From contig CANLAC010000020.1 in NCBI GenBank assembly GCA_947488645.1, positions 1 through 12,921 of the forward strand: a DNA stretch of 12,921 bases, in the 5' to 3' direction. Both the position numbers and the translations under genes were made by a program. The first letter of the stretch is position 1; each line of letters begins with the position of its first letter. The notes under the pieces are model-generated. The model worked only from the letters and a program-made list of their open reading frames with translations. It had not been told where the DNA came from and searched no databases. The DNA is from Actinomycetota bacterium. Lineage in GTDB: Bacteria; Actinomycetota; Actinomycetes; Nanopelagicales; Nanopelagicaceae. Positions 1 to 6,805 of the stretch are shown here, piece after piece.

Positions 1-260
1 ATGGCAGCAATGGCTCTGTTGCATATAGCGGTAGTGGTGAAATAAAGCAGTCTGCGTTTGAGGTCGAAGTAAAAGACACTACCGGCGCCGGCGATGCATT
101 TATCGCGGGTTACTTGGCAGGCATTGCCCATGAGTTAAATCCTGCTCAATGCTTGGAGATAGCAGGCAAGTGGGCTGCAAGTGCGGTTCAGGTGAACACA
201 TCTATTCCGCCAGCATTTGAAGTGGTTAAAGCTCAATGGGGAATAGACTTAATTCCATGA
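1..260 (+). CDS. PfkB/ribokinase-family sugar kinase, C-terminal end (partial)
   Basis: This is the last 85 codons of a gene that begins upstream of the window; the first complete codon is at position 3 and the stop is TGA at 258-260. The translation contains DTTGAGDAFIAGYLAGI, the PfkB-family C-terminal signature. Its GAGD holds the anion-hole glycines and the catalytic aspartate that deprotonates the sugar hydroxyl during ATP-dependent phosphorylation. Substrate specificity lies in the missing N-terminal part, so fructokinase, 2-keto-3-deoxygluconate kinase and ribokinase-like activities all remain possible. The stop overlaps the start of the next gene (ATGA at 257-260), so the two are probably translationally coupled. 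It is a different protein from the second PfkB kinase at 6802, whose signature reads STLGAGDVFHG. Confidence 0.9.
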   Translation, partial: GSNGSVAYSGSGEIKQSAFEVEVKDTTGAGDAFIAGYLAGIAHELNPAQCLEIAGKWAASAVQVNTSIPPAFEVVKAQWGIDLIP

Positions 261-1321
261 GCGCATTTAACCAACGTATTGAGCCAATTCGTGAGCTCAT
301 GAAGGCAAAGGGGCTAGATGCTTTTGTTGTGCGCCGAAACCCCAACCTGGCATGGGCTATTGCTGGTCGAGCTCATGTGCCAACAACGATTGATGCTGCT
401 TGCTTTGATTTAATTATTACGCAAGATTCTGCAACAGCAGTTACTAATGTTGTTGAAGCCCCTCGTTTGATTGCAGAAGAACTTCCAAATGAAGTTATTG
501 TCAAAACTGTTAAGTGGTCTGAAGGCCGTGATGCTCAACTTCCCACTGGAGCAAAGGTTGGCAGCGACCAACCAGGTGGGGACAGATTAGATTTAGGCAC
601 TGAAGTTGAGATGATGCGAGCATCTTTAATTGCATCAGATGTTGAACGATTTAAAGAAATTTGTGTTGATGCTGCAGTTGCTTTGGGAAATGCAATGAAG
701 CAGGTTGAAAGTACTGATCGTGAAATCGATGTGGCAGGTTTAATTTCTCACTCTTTGTGGCAAGCAGATTTAGAGGTTGCATTTTTAGGTGTCGCTGGCC
801 AAGAGCGCGTTTCTAAATTTAGACACCCGCTTCCTACAGATACTGTTATTGGAAATCGCGTTTCTGCATCCATCTGCGCAAAACGCAAAGGTTTAATTGC
901 TTCCGTTACGCGCATCGTTACCTTTGGGCAAGTAGCAGATTCAATGATTAACGATTACACCTCAATATTTAAAGTTGAAGCTGCGTTACTTGATGCAACA
1001 GTGGTGGGTAAGGCTTTTTCAGATCCCATTAACGCTGCAATTGCTGCCTATCCTGCCAATGGTTTTGATGCCGATGAATGGACCAAGCACCATCAGGGAG
1101 GACCAACTGGCTTCTTGCCTCGTGATTGGCCAGCTAATCAGGCAACCACACGCTTGATTGCCCAGAACCAACCCATAGCGTGGAACCCAACAGGCAAGGG
1201 ATGGAAAGCTGAAGACACCATCCTGGCTACAACTTCAGGCGTAAAACTGCTCACCAACGACCCAGATTGGCCCGCTTTTGAGGTCAATGGTCGGACCAGA
1301 GCATTCCTACTTCAGAAATAG
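257..1321 (+). CDS. M24 (aminopeptidase P/creatinase-fold) protein, probably not an active metallopeptidase
   Basis: This encodes 354 residues. I chose ATG 257 because it overlaps the upstream stop (ATGA) and the protein then opens MSAFNQRIEPIREL, a normal creatinase N-domain start; ATG 236 would add seven residues inside the kinase gene. Residues 1-120 resemble the creatinase N-terminal domain and 125-335 the pita-bread domain. The HHQGGPTG motif at 278-285 takes the place of the family's HHxGHGIG. Where active enzymes carry two metal-binding aspartates (DxG...SDxTR), this protein has ICAKRKGLIASVTR (206-219) with no acidic residue. The first conserved glutamate (TIEPG) appears as IAWNP (307-311); only the late glutamate, E319 in AEDT, remains. 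Similar HHQGG proteins are, from memory, found beside sugar genes in other bacteria. Its role is unknown; a binding or non-peptidase function is inferred. Confidence 0.8.
   Translation: MSAFNQRIEPIRELMKAKGLDAFVVRRNPNLAWAIAGRAHVPTTIDAACFDLIITQDSATAVTNVVEAPRLIAEELPNEVIVKTVKWSEGRDAQLPTGAKVGSDQPGGDRLDLGTEVEMMRASLIASDVERFKEICVDAAVALGNAMKQVESTDREIDVAGLISHSLWQADLEVAFLGVAGQERVSKFRHPLPTDTVIGNRVSASICAKRKGLIASVTRIVTFGQVADSMINDYTSIFKVEAALLDATVVGKAFSDPINAAIAAYPANGFDADEWTKHHQGGPTGFLPRDWPANQATTRLIAQNQPIAWNPTGKGWKAEDTILATTSGVKLLTNDPDWPAFEVNGRTRAFLLQK
1288..1298. promoter_or_regulatory. Perfect TGGTCGGACCA palindrome, possible auxiliary GntR operator
   Basis: This 11-bp perfect palindrome lies inside the last codons of the M24-like gene. 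It matches the FadR-type GGTCNGACC core and is centred 117 bp (about 11 helical turns) upstream of the operator at 1401. It lacks the extended CAA...ACCACT sequence shared by the three main sites, so it may be chance. Confidence 0.3.
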
Positions 1322-1367
1322 TCCTCATCACGGTCCTATAACGAAGCGCAAAATGGCCTATTTGCCA

Positions 1368-1396
1368 TTGACTCGCGCCTATTCCAGTGGCACTCT
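1368..1396 (+). promoter_or_regulatory. Candidate promoter of the isomerase-transporter-kinase-aldolase operon
   Basis: A good -35 hexamer TTGACT (1368-1373) is followed after 17 bp by CACTCT (1391-1396), a weak -10 that keeps the A at position 2 and the T at position 6. The predicted transcription start is near 1403, inside the operator that begins 4 bp after the -10. The rest of the 106-bp gap holds only a weak 6-bp inverted repeat (1352-1357 with 1364-1369) without a T-run, so there is no clear terminator for the upstream genes. Confidence 0.5.
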
Positions 1397-1400
1397 CTGC

Positions 1401-1417
1401 CAAGAGGTCTTACCACT
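1401..1417 (+). promoter_or_regulatory. GntR/FCD-type operator, site A
   Basis: The sequence CAAGAGGTCTTACCACT has the GGTNNNACC core typical of FadR-subfamily GntR regulators. It is 15/17 identical to the site at 10596 and 13/17 to the site at 10523. It starts 4 bp after the presumed -10 and ends next to the ribosome-binding site GGAGG (1418-1422), a position suited to repression. The likely ligand-responsive regulator is the FCD protein encoded at 6092 in the same operon. Confidence 0.65.
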
Positions 1418-1427
1418 GGAGGTTTAA

Positions 1428-2828
1428 ATGAGCACCGTTGCTCTTGTCGCATTAGCGCGCCCCACCTTCGACCTCGGATGCGCCCAAGCCAATTTTGATA
1501 GCGCTCGAGCATTGCTCACTGAGCTTGGAGCCACAGTAGTTGGACCAACAGAATTAGTAATGACAGTTGATGATGTTGCAGCGGTAGAACTTCCAGATGC
1601 TGATCTACATATCTTGTTTATGGCCTCCTTTTCAGATGCATCACCTGCAGTTGAGCTATTAGGAAAAGTTAAAGGCCCCGTTCTTGGTTGGTCCATGCGC
1701 GAGCCTGGTGAAGTTGGCGAGCGTTTAAAGTTGAATTCAATGTGTGGAGTAAATCTTGCAGCACACGCACTGATGAATGTTGGCCAATCAATTCGCCATA
1801 TTCATGGAAATGCAAATGAGCCACAGGTACGCACGGCACTTAAAGATGCGCTCGCAGGAAAAATGCCAAGTGCTTCCACACCTGAAAATATTGTTGGTGA
1901 ACTCGGTAGCCAAGCAGATGCGCAAAAAGCTTTTGATTGGCTAAAGGGAAAGAAAATCGGCGCAGTTGGTGAAGCACCAATTGGGTTTACACCGTGCGTC
2001 TATGACGCCCAACAGATTCGCTCACTCTTTGGATTAGATATTCGCCAAATTTCAATTGATGATGCCTTTGGAAAGATTTCAGAAGTTAAAGAAGAAGCAC
2101 GTGAATTAGCATATGCAGGAGCAGTTGCAGCTCAACCTTCTCTTGCCTCTGTAAATATTGATGAAGCTAAAAAGGTTTACGGAGTCGAAGTTGCGCTAGA
2201 TAAATGGCGTGAGGATGAACTACTCGATGCAATTGCAATCCGTTGCTGGCCAGAGTTTCCAACTGAAATGGGAGCCTGCATTTGCTCCTCTTTGGGGCGT
2301 CTTTCAGACCGTGGCACGGTAACAACATGTGAGCGTGATGTATTAGGCGCAGTAACAATGATGATGTGTGAAGCACTTGGCTCAGATGAAAACTACCTCG
2401 TAGATATCGTTGACCTAGATGCCGAACAAGGTTTAGTGCGCTTATGGCACTGCGGATCTGCAGCAACAAAGCTCGCAGCTGATCCCAAGAATGCAACACA
2501 AACAACACACTGCAATCGCAAACTTGGCGTTGCAGGTAATTTTCCGCTCAAAACTGGACCAGTAACACTGTTCCGGATTGATCGGGATGTAGATCCGAGC
2601 AATCGCACGGGTTTACGAATGGTTGTGAGCCGAGGGGAATCAATCCCTGCTCCCAATCACTTCCAAGGCAATACCGCAACGGTTATCACTCAACCTGATG
2701 CTGCTGCGTTAGTAAATGGAATAGTCACTGGTGGATATCCGCATCACTTGGTCATCTCGTGGATCGATGTGCGACCAGGTATTCGTCAGATGGCAAAGAT
2801 GTTAGGGATTCCCCTCACAGAATGGTAA
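1428..2828 (+). CDS. L-fucose/L-arabinose isomerase-family sugar isomerase, candidate sulfoquinovose isomerase
   Basis: This encodes 466 residues, the usual length for the shorter members of the FucI/AraA fold. A strong GGAGG ribosome-binding site lies 5 bases before the ATG. Recognisable blocks are RCWPEF (272-277), the run from GACICSSLGRLSDRG to CERDVLGA (282-308) and WHCG (340-343). E302 and D304 in CERD are probable metal/catalytic acids, and H341 and H439/H440 are candidate additional ligands. Such enzymes interconvert an aldose and a ketose in the cytoplasm using a divalent metal. It is first in an operon with a sugar transporter, a ketose kinase and a YihT-like aldolase, so I infer it makes the ketose those enzymes use, possibly sulfoquinovose to sulfofructose. 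It is unrelated to the YihS isomerase of E. coli. An ordinary aldose substrate cannot be excluded. Confidence 0.8.
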   Translation: MSTVALVALARPTFDLGCAQANFDSARALLTELGATVVGPTELVMTVDDVAAVELPDADLHILFMASFSDASPAVELLGKVKGPVLGWSMREPGEVGERLKLNSMCGVNLAAHALMNVGQSIRHIHGNANEPQVRTALKDALAGKMPSASTPENIVGELGSQADAQKAFDWLKGKKIGAVGEAPIGFTPCVYDAQQIRSLFGLDIRQISIDDAFGKISEVKEEARELAYAGAVAAQPSLASVNIDEAKKVYGVEVALDKWREDELLDAIAIRCWPEFPTEMGACICSSLGRLSDRGTVTTCERDVLGAVTMMMCEALGSDENYLVDIVDLDAEQGLVRLWHCGSAATKLAADPKNATQTTHCNRKLGVAGNFPLKTGPVTLFRIDRDVDPSNRTGLRMVVSRGESIPAPNHFQGNTATVITQPDAAALVNGIVTGGYPHHLVISWIDVRPGIRQMAKMLGIPLTEW

Positions 2829-2863
2829 ACAACAACTACAAACCCTCGAAAGCAAGGATAAAA

Positions 2864-4312
2864 ATGAAAACTAAAGGACACAAAGCCTTTGCTTCACTCC
2901 GTGCTGGTGTAGTTGCAACAGTTGCTGCGGCACTTGTTGTAACACCACTTGCGGTTGCACATGGTGCCGAAGAACCAGCGTTCGGTAAGAAGTGCACAAC
3001 AGAAGGTGTAAGCACAGGACAAAAGACAACATCACTCATTTGCGCTGAAGGCTCAAATGGAAAGCTAACTTGGCAGCGTGTGCGCCTTGGATCATCAAAG
3101 GCAGCTCCAGTTGCAGCACTTACTCCACCAAAGGGAACAATTGAGTTCCACCACTGGCGCGGAGAAGACAAGGCAGTTCTACAGAGCATCATCGATAAGT
3201 TCGAATCTCGCTATGTAGGAACTAAGGTCAATCAGGTCATCATGACTTCTGGTGACTATGGAAACCTCGCACTTACAAAGATCAGCGCAAACCCAAAGGC
3301 TGCTGCTTTTGTAACAATGCGCGGTGGACAGTTCGATAACTTCTATAAGGCTGGCCTATTGAAGGACCTATCTTCACAGCGCTATGCACAGCAGAACTTC
3401 ATCCAGAGTGCTCTTACTCCAGGAACTGTTGAAGGAAAAATCTTCGGACTTCCATATCAGTCACTATTTAACAATCCAATTTACAACGCAGAGATGTTTG
3501 CTAAGAACGGTTGGAAAGTTCCAACAACTTGGACACAGACTCTTGCATTCTGTAAGACAGCTAAAGCAGCTGGATACATCCCATTTGCATGGCCAGGTGC
3601 TACTCGCGGTAACGCAGGTCAAATCCTGAATTCATTCATGATGAACTCTGCTCCATATGCAACTGTGTTGAAGAACGCAACAGATATCGATAAGGGTCGC
3701 GCTGACCTAACTATCGATTGGTTCACAAACATTGCTAAGCAGTACAAGCAAATGGCTGATGCCGGATGCTTCCCTGCAAATGCAACTGGTTACACAGACA
3801 CTGTTGCACCTGCAGATTTCGCAGCAGGTAAGGCAGCAATTTATCCAACTGGAACATTCGGAATGAGCTCAGTAACAAAGCTCAATCCAGATATGAAGGG
3901 AAAGATGAAGATTATGGGCCTCATCACAACTGATGCAAAGCCATACTATGAAGGAATCACAAACAACACATTCATCTTGAGTGTTAACGCAAAGGCATCA
4001 TCTACAGATCAGAAGATCGCTAATGCATTCCTCTCATACTTGGCTACAGCTCCAATTGCACAGGAATACGCTGTAGGAACTTCACAGCACGTATCAGTAA
4101 TCAACGTTGACTACTCAGCTAACGTTGACCTATTGAACACATCTGACATCATGGGTAAGAAGCTGCTTCTAGCACCACGCTTCTTGTTCCTAAATCAGGG
4201 TGTAGTACGTGACAAGCTAGAAGATGCTTTGATCGCAATTGTTGGCGGCGCTGATATAACTAAGACGCTTGCTGATACATCAAAGATCATCAAGCAAGGC
4301 TTAGGTGCTTAA
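2864..4312 (+). CDS. Secreted ABC-transporter solute-binding protein (family 1, sugar)
   Basis: This encodes 482 residues. I chose ATG 2864 because AAGGA lies 5 bases upstream and a clean Sec signal peptide follows: MKTKGHK, a hydrophobic run at about 14-32, then AHG/AEE as the likely cleavage site. The longer reading from ATG 2759 lies inside the isomerase gene. There is no lipobox cysteine at the cleavage site, so the usual Gram-positive lipid anchor seems absent. Residues 40-75 form a short segment with two cysteines (C44, C60) ending in KLTWQRV, which may be a small disulfide-linked module. From about residue 87 the sequence (FHHWRGEDKAVLQSIIDKFE) is a typical UgpB/MalE-type periplasmic-binding fold. 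It starts 35 bp after the isomerase stop and precedes two permeases. The substrate is unproven; sulfoquinovose or a sulfoquinovosyl glycoside is inferred from the neighbours. Confidence 0.88.
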   Translation: MKTKGHKAFASLRAGVVATVAAALVVTPLAVAHGAEEPAFGKKCTTEGVSTGQKTTSLICAEGSNGKLTWQRVRLGSSKAAPVAALTPPKGTIEFHHWRGEDKAVLQSIIDKFESRYVGTKVNQVIMTSGDYGNLALTKISANPKAAAFVTMRGGQFDNFYKAGLLKDLSSQRYAQQNFIQSALTPGTVEGKIFGLPYQSLFNNPIYNAEMFAKNGWKVPTTWTQTLAFCKTAKAAGYIPFAWPGATRGNAGQILNSFMMNSAPYATVLKNATDIDKGRADLTIDWFTNIAKQYKQMADAGCFPANATGYTDTVAPADFAAGKAAIYPTGTFGMSSVTKLNPDMKGKMKIMGLITTDAKPYYEGITNNTFILSVNAKASSTDQKIANAFLSYLATAPIAQEYAVGTSQHVSVINVDYSANVDLLNTSDIMGKKLLLAPRFLFLNQGVVRDKLEDALIAIVGGADITKTLADTSKIIKQGLGA

Positions 4313-5274
4313 TTAGCACAATAGTTGATAACCAGACCAGCCCCACCGCTTCAAGCGGTGGGGCTGGTTCTGGCCTACCTAAAAAGAAGAAGGCAAAATT
4401 CTTCGATTCTAAAGTTTTAGTTTTAATGGCGTTACCCGCTTTTGCAATTTACTCATTTTTATATCTCTATCCCTCAGTTTCGAATTTATGGAACTCAACT
4501 AAACGATGGGATGGCGTACTTCCACCTGAGTTTATCGGTGCAAGAAATTTCACCTATCTTGCGACAAATGATGACCTCTTTTTAAAGGTACTAGGAAATA
4601 ACTTTCGATTTGCACTCGTCGTAGTTGTTTTACAAACTTCATTTTCTCTTTTATTTGCAACATTTCTTTTAAAGAATACAAAAACAACAATATTCCTTCG
4701 TGTTGTTTACTTCTTCCCAACTATTTTGTCCTCAGTATCTGTTGGCTTGATCTGGCTGTTTTTATATAACCCAAATTACGGGTTGATTAACGCCGCAGCT
4801 AAAAAAGTCGGCTTAATGAATGACCCCGGCATTAACTGGCTTGGGGATGGCAAATATGCCCTTTATGCGATCGCCATAACCCAGGTGTGGTTCCACACAG
4901 GTCAGATGGTTGTTATTTATGTAGCTGGATTACAACAAATTCCAGCCGAACTATATGAAGCTGCAGAAGTCGATGGAGCATCTAGATGGCAGCAATTCAA
5001 GAGCATTACTTGGCCTATGGCCCTTCCAACTACAGCTGTGGTTGTTGCCTATACAACGATCCAAAGTTTTAGAGCATTCGATCTGGTGTATGCCATGACC
5101 CAAGGTGGACCTAATAATGCGTCCGATGTACTTGTTACATTGATCTACAACACTGCTTTTGCAAGTTACAAATTTGGTTATGCATCTGCACAATCAGTTT
5201 TACTTGTTGTCATGGTTGTACTTATCACCTGGCTCCAGAGACGCACTCTTCGAGTCAATTATGGAGATAAATAA
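4312..5274 (+). CDS. Sugar ABC transporter permease, MalF/UgpA type, probable ATT start
   Basis: This is an inner-membrane subunit with about six transmembrane segments and the cytoplasmic loop motif YEAAEVDGASRWQQF (residues 215-229 in this numbering), which docks the ATPase. The first in-frame ATG is 4426, but it falls inside the first membrane helix. The frame stays open back to 4276 and encodes a basic stretch, LPKKKKAKFFDSK, directly before that helix, as normal permeases have. No ATG, GTG, TTG or CTG is in frame there. ATT at 4312-4314 overlaps the upstream stop as TAATT, follows AGGTG at 4303-4307, and would read (M)STIVDNQTSP. I infer initiation at this rare codon, or an ATG changed by mutation or sequencing error, giving 320 residues. 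A conservative model is 4426-5274 (282 residues). No ATPase gene is present in the window; a shared one elsewhere is likely. Confidence 0.8.
   Translation: MSTIVDNQTSPTASSGGAGSGLPKKKKAKFFDSKVLVLMALPAFAIYSFLYLYPSVSNLWNSTKRWDGVLPPEFIGARNFTYLATNDDLFLKVLGNNFRFALVVVVLQTSFSLLFATFLLKNTKTTIFLRVVYFFPTILSSVSVGLIWLFLYNPNYGLINAAAKKVGLMNDPGINWLGDGKYALYAIAITQVWFHTGQMVVIYVAGLQQIPAELYEAAEVDGASRWQQFKSITWPMALPTTAVVVAYTTIQSFRAFDLVYAMTQGGPNNASDVLVTLIYNTAFASYKFGYASAQSVLLVVMVVLITWLQRRTLRVNYGDK
4332..4373 (+). promoter_or_regulatory. Strong 19-bp stem-loop between binding protein and permease
   Basis: The left arm 4332-4350 pairs with 4354-4373, giving 19 base pairs with a single bulged T (4369) and a 3-base loop (TCA). 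The core is GC-rich (CCAGCCCCACCGCT). It starts 20 bases after the binding-protein stop. No T-run follows, so it does not look like an intrinsic terminator. It may protect the 3' end of the binding-protein message from decay and lower permease output, as intercistronic hairpins do in other sugar ABC operons. If the permease starts at 4312, the hairpin is coding (TSPTASSGGAGSG region). Confidence 0.7.
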
Positions 5275-6089
5275 TGCTGTATAAATCCACTAAGAATTTC
5301 CTTCTAACAGCATTTGCTTTTATAGTTTTAATTCCATGCTCAATTGTCGTGTTGGGAACATTCAAGACAGACGCAGAGATCTACTCAACTCCTCTGGCTC
5401 TACCGAAGACTTGGACATTGAATAACTTCCGAACTTTGTTTGATTCTGGTGGACTGATCACACCATTTAAAAACAGTGTAATTGTTTCAATGTCATCCGT
5501 TTTCATTACCCTGCTTTTAGCCAGCATGGCCGCTTATGCAATTGCTAGATCTGTCACAATTTCTGGCAAAGTTTTGTTCTTCCTATTCACTCTTGGCTTA
5601 GCAATTCCTGGACAAGTAAATATCATTCCAATTTATGTACTATTCGTGAAACTGCATCTCAATAATTCCCTGATTGGCTTGGTGCTAGTCAATATTGCAC
5701 TGACACTTCCAATTTCCATCTTCATTCTGAGTGCTTTCTTCAAGGATTTATCTCGTGAGATGTTTGAGGCCGCAAGCATTGACGGTGCTGGCCATTGGCG
5801 TATTTTCCGTTCAGTTGCCCTGCCGCTATGTCGCCCAGCGATGGGAGCCACTGGAATCTTCTTGTTCGTGATCTGTTGGAATGATTTGTTGTATCCATTG
5901 ATGCTTATTAGTGAGTTGAGTAAGAAGACTCTTCCTTTGATTTTGATTGACTATAGAGGTGAGTACTTCTCAAGTTTCAGTATGTTGTTCACTGCAATAT
6001 TTGTCGCTTCTATCCCTATGGTGATCATGTATCTCTTCTTCCAGCGCTCATTTATTGCTGGCATTACCGCTGGAGCGGTGAAGGGATAG
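5274..6089 (+). CDS. Sugar ABC transporter permease, MalG/UgpE type
   Basis: This encodes 271 residues, normal for the second permease of a carbohydrate-uptake (CUT1) importer. The start overlaps the previous stop (TAATG), and GGAG lies at 5263-5266. About six hydrophobic helices are visible: residues 10-30, 68-92, 100-125, 133-155, a segment near 190-210, and one near the C-terminus. The extracytoplasmic loop TFKTDAEIYSTPLALPKTWT is typical of MalG-type subunits. The EAA loop FEAASIDGAGHWRIF (164-178) followed by ALPLCRPA is the ATPase contact. It would pair with the upstream permease to form the channel fed by the binding protein at 2864. Specificity cannot be read from the sequence. The stop is two bases before the GntR gene start, so the operon continues. 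Confidence 0.9.
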   Translation: MLYKSTKNFLLTAFAFIVLIPCSIVVLGTFKTDAEIYSTPLALPKTWTLNNFRTLFDSGGLITPFKNSVIVSMSSVFITLLLASMAAYAIARSVTISGKVLFFLFTLGLAIPGQVNIIPIYVLFVKLHLNNSLIGLVLVNIALTLPISIFILSAFFKDLSREMFEAASIDGAGHWRIFRSVALPLCRPAMGATGIFLFVICWNDLLYPLMLISELSKKTLPLILIDYRGEYFSSFSMLFTAIFVASIPMVIMYLFFQRSFIAGITAGAVKG

Positions 6090-6091
6090 CG

Positions 6092-6805
6092 ATGAGTGCA
6101 GTTGTTCCACTAGCCCCACAACGCGCTGCCAGAATTGCTACTCAACTCATGGAGTTGATCGAGCTTCAAAAGTTATCTCCAGGAGATCGTTTGCCACCAG
6201 AACGACAGCTTGCAGATTTATTGGAAGTGAGTCGTCCAAGTTTGCGTGAAGCGTTACACATTTTGCAGGCACAAGGGTTAGTTCAAATAAAGCATGGGCA
6301 AGGAACTTTTGTTCAAGAACCAATCGTTGCACAGGAGCTAAGAGCATCCATGATGACCAAAACTCATGGTCTCAATGAACTCTTTGATGCTCGCGAAGTA
6401 CTCGAAGTTCCTGCAGCAAAGTGGGCCGCCGAGAAAGCAACAAAAGAAGATCTCCGCTTGCTCAGAGCAACTTTGAATCAAATTGATACGGTGACTGCAA
6501 CAACTCCTATTGATTATGATCAATTGCAATCATTAGATGCAAAGTTTCACTTAACAATTGTTGGAATCGTAGGAAATCGATTCATTAATCAAACCCTGAA
6601 TGTCTTGCAAGATGTAATGAAAATGTCAATGGAAACCACATTACGTCTACCGGGTCGCTCAGATATATCTAGGAGCGAGCACAATGAAATTCTCAGCGCC
6701 ATTGAAAGTGGAAATGGGGAACTGGCTTCAAAGTTAACCTTGAAGCACATCACTGGAGCACGAGCAACAGCACTTGCTGATGCAAAAAAGAAAGACAGCA
6801 ATTGA
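6092..6805 (+). CDS. GntR-family transcriptional regulator, FadR/FCD subfamily
   Basis: This encodes 237 residues. GAAGGGA lies 5 bases before the ATG. Residues 10-75 form the winged helix-turn-helix; SPGDRLPPERQLADLLEVSR and LREALHILQAQGLVQI are its hallmark. Residues 92-225 form the all-helical FCD ligand domain. Its presumed metal/ligand residues are visible: D149 and H153 (DAKFH), H197 (SEHNEI) and H219 (LKHI). FCD regulators usually bind a small acid or sugar acid/phosphate and release a GGTNNNACC-type operator. Three such sites, nearly identical, lie at the starts of the three transcription units here (1401, 10523, 10596), so it probably controls all of them and its own operon, most likely as a repressor. 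Its stop overlaps the TTG start of the kinase. An organosulfonate or phosphorylated intermediate as effector is inference. Confidence 0.9.
   Translation: MSAVVPLAPQRAARIATQLMELIELQKLSPGDRLPPERQLADLLEVSRPSLREALHILQAQGLVQIKHGQGTFVQEPIVAQELRASMMTKTHGLNELFDAREVLEVPAAKWAAEKATKEDLRLLRATLNQIDTVTATTPIDYDQLQSLDAKFHLTIVGIVGNRFINQTLNVLQDVMKMSMETTLRLPGRSDISRSEHNEILSAIESGNGELASKLTLKHITGARATALADAKKKDSN

Noticed and set aside
236..256. Upstream ATG 236 as the start of the M24-like gene.
   Set aside because: It would add seven residues unlike a family N-terminus and lie within the kinase gene; ATG 257 forms the usual ATGA overlap.
1352..1369. Terminator for the upstream kinase-M24 unit.
   Set aside because: The stem is only 6 bp, has no T-run, and its end overlaps the -35 hexamer of the next operon.
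1384..1419. CCAGTGG (1384-1390) and CCACTGG (1413-1419) could form a hairpin hiding the ribosome-binding site of the isomerase gene.
   Set aside because: The left arm lies between the presumed -35 and -10, upstream of the expected transcript start near 1403, so it should not be in the mRNA. It remains a possible DNA dyad only.
2759..2863. ATG 2759 as the start of the binding protein.
   Set aside because: It lies inside the isomerase gene and would bury the signal peptide; ATG 2864 has a good ribosome-binding site and a proper signal sequence.
4332..4373. Intrinsic terminator after the binding-protein gene.
   Set aside because: No T-run follows the stem on either strand, and the same operon clearly continues through the permeases.
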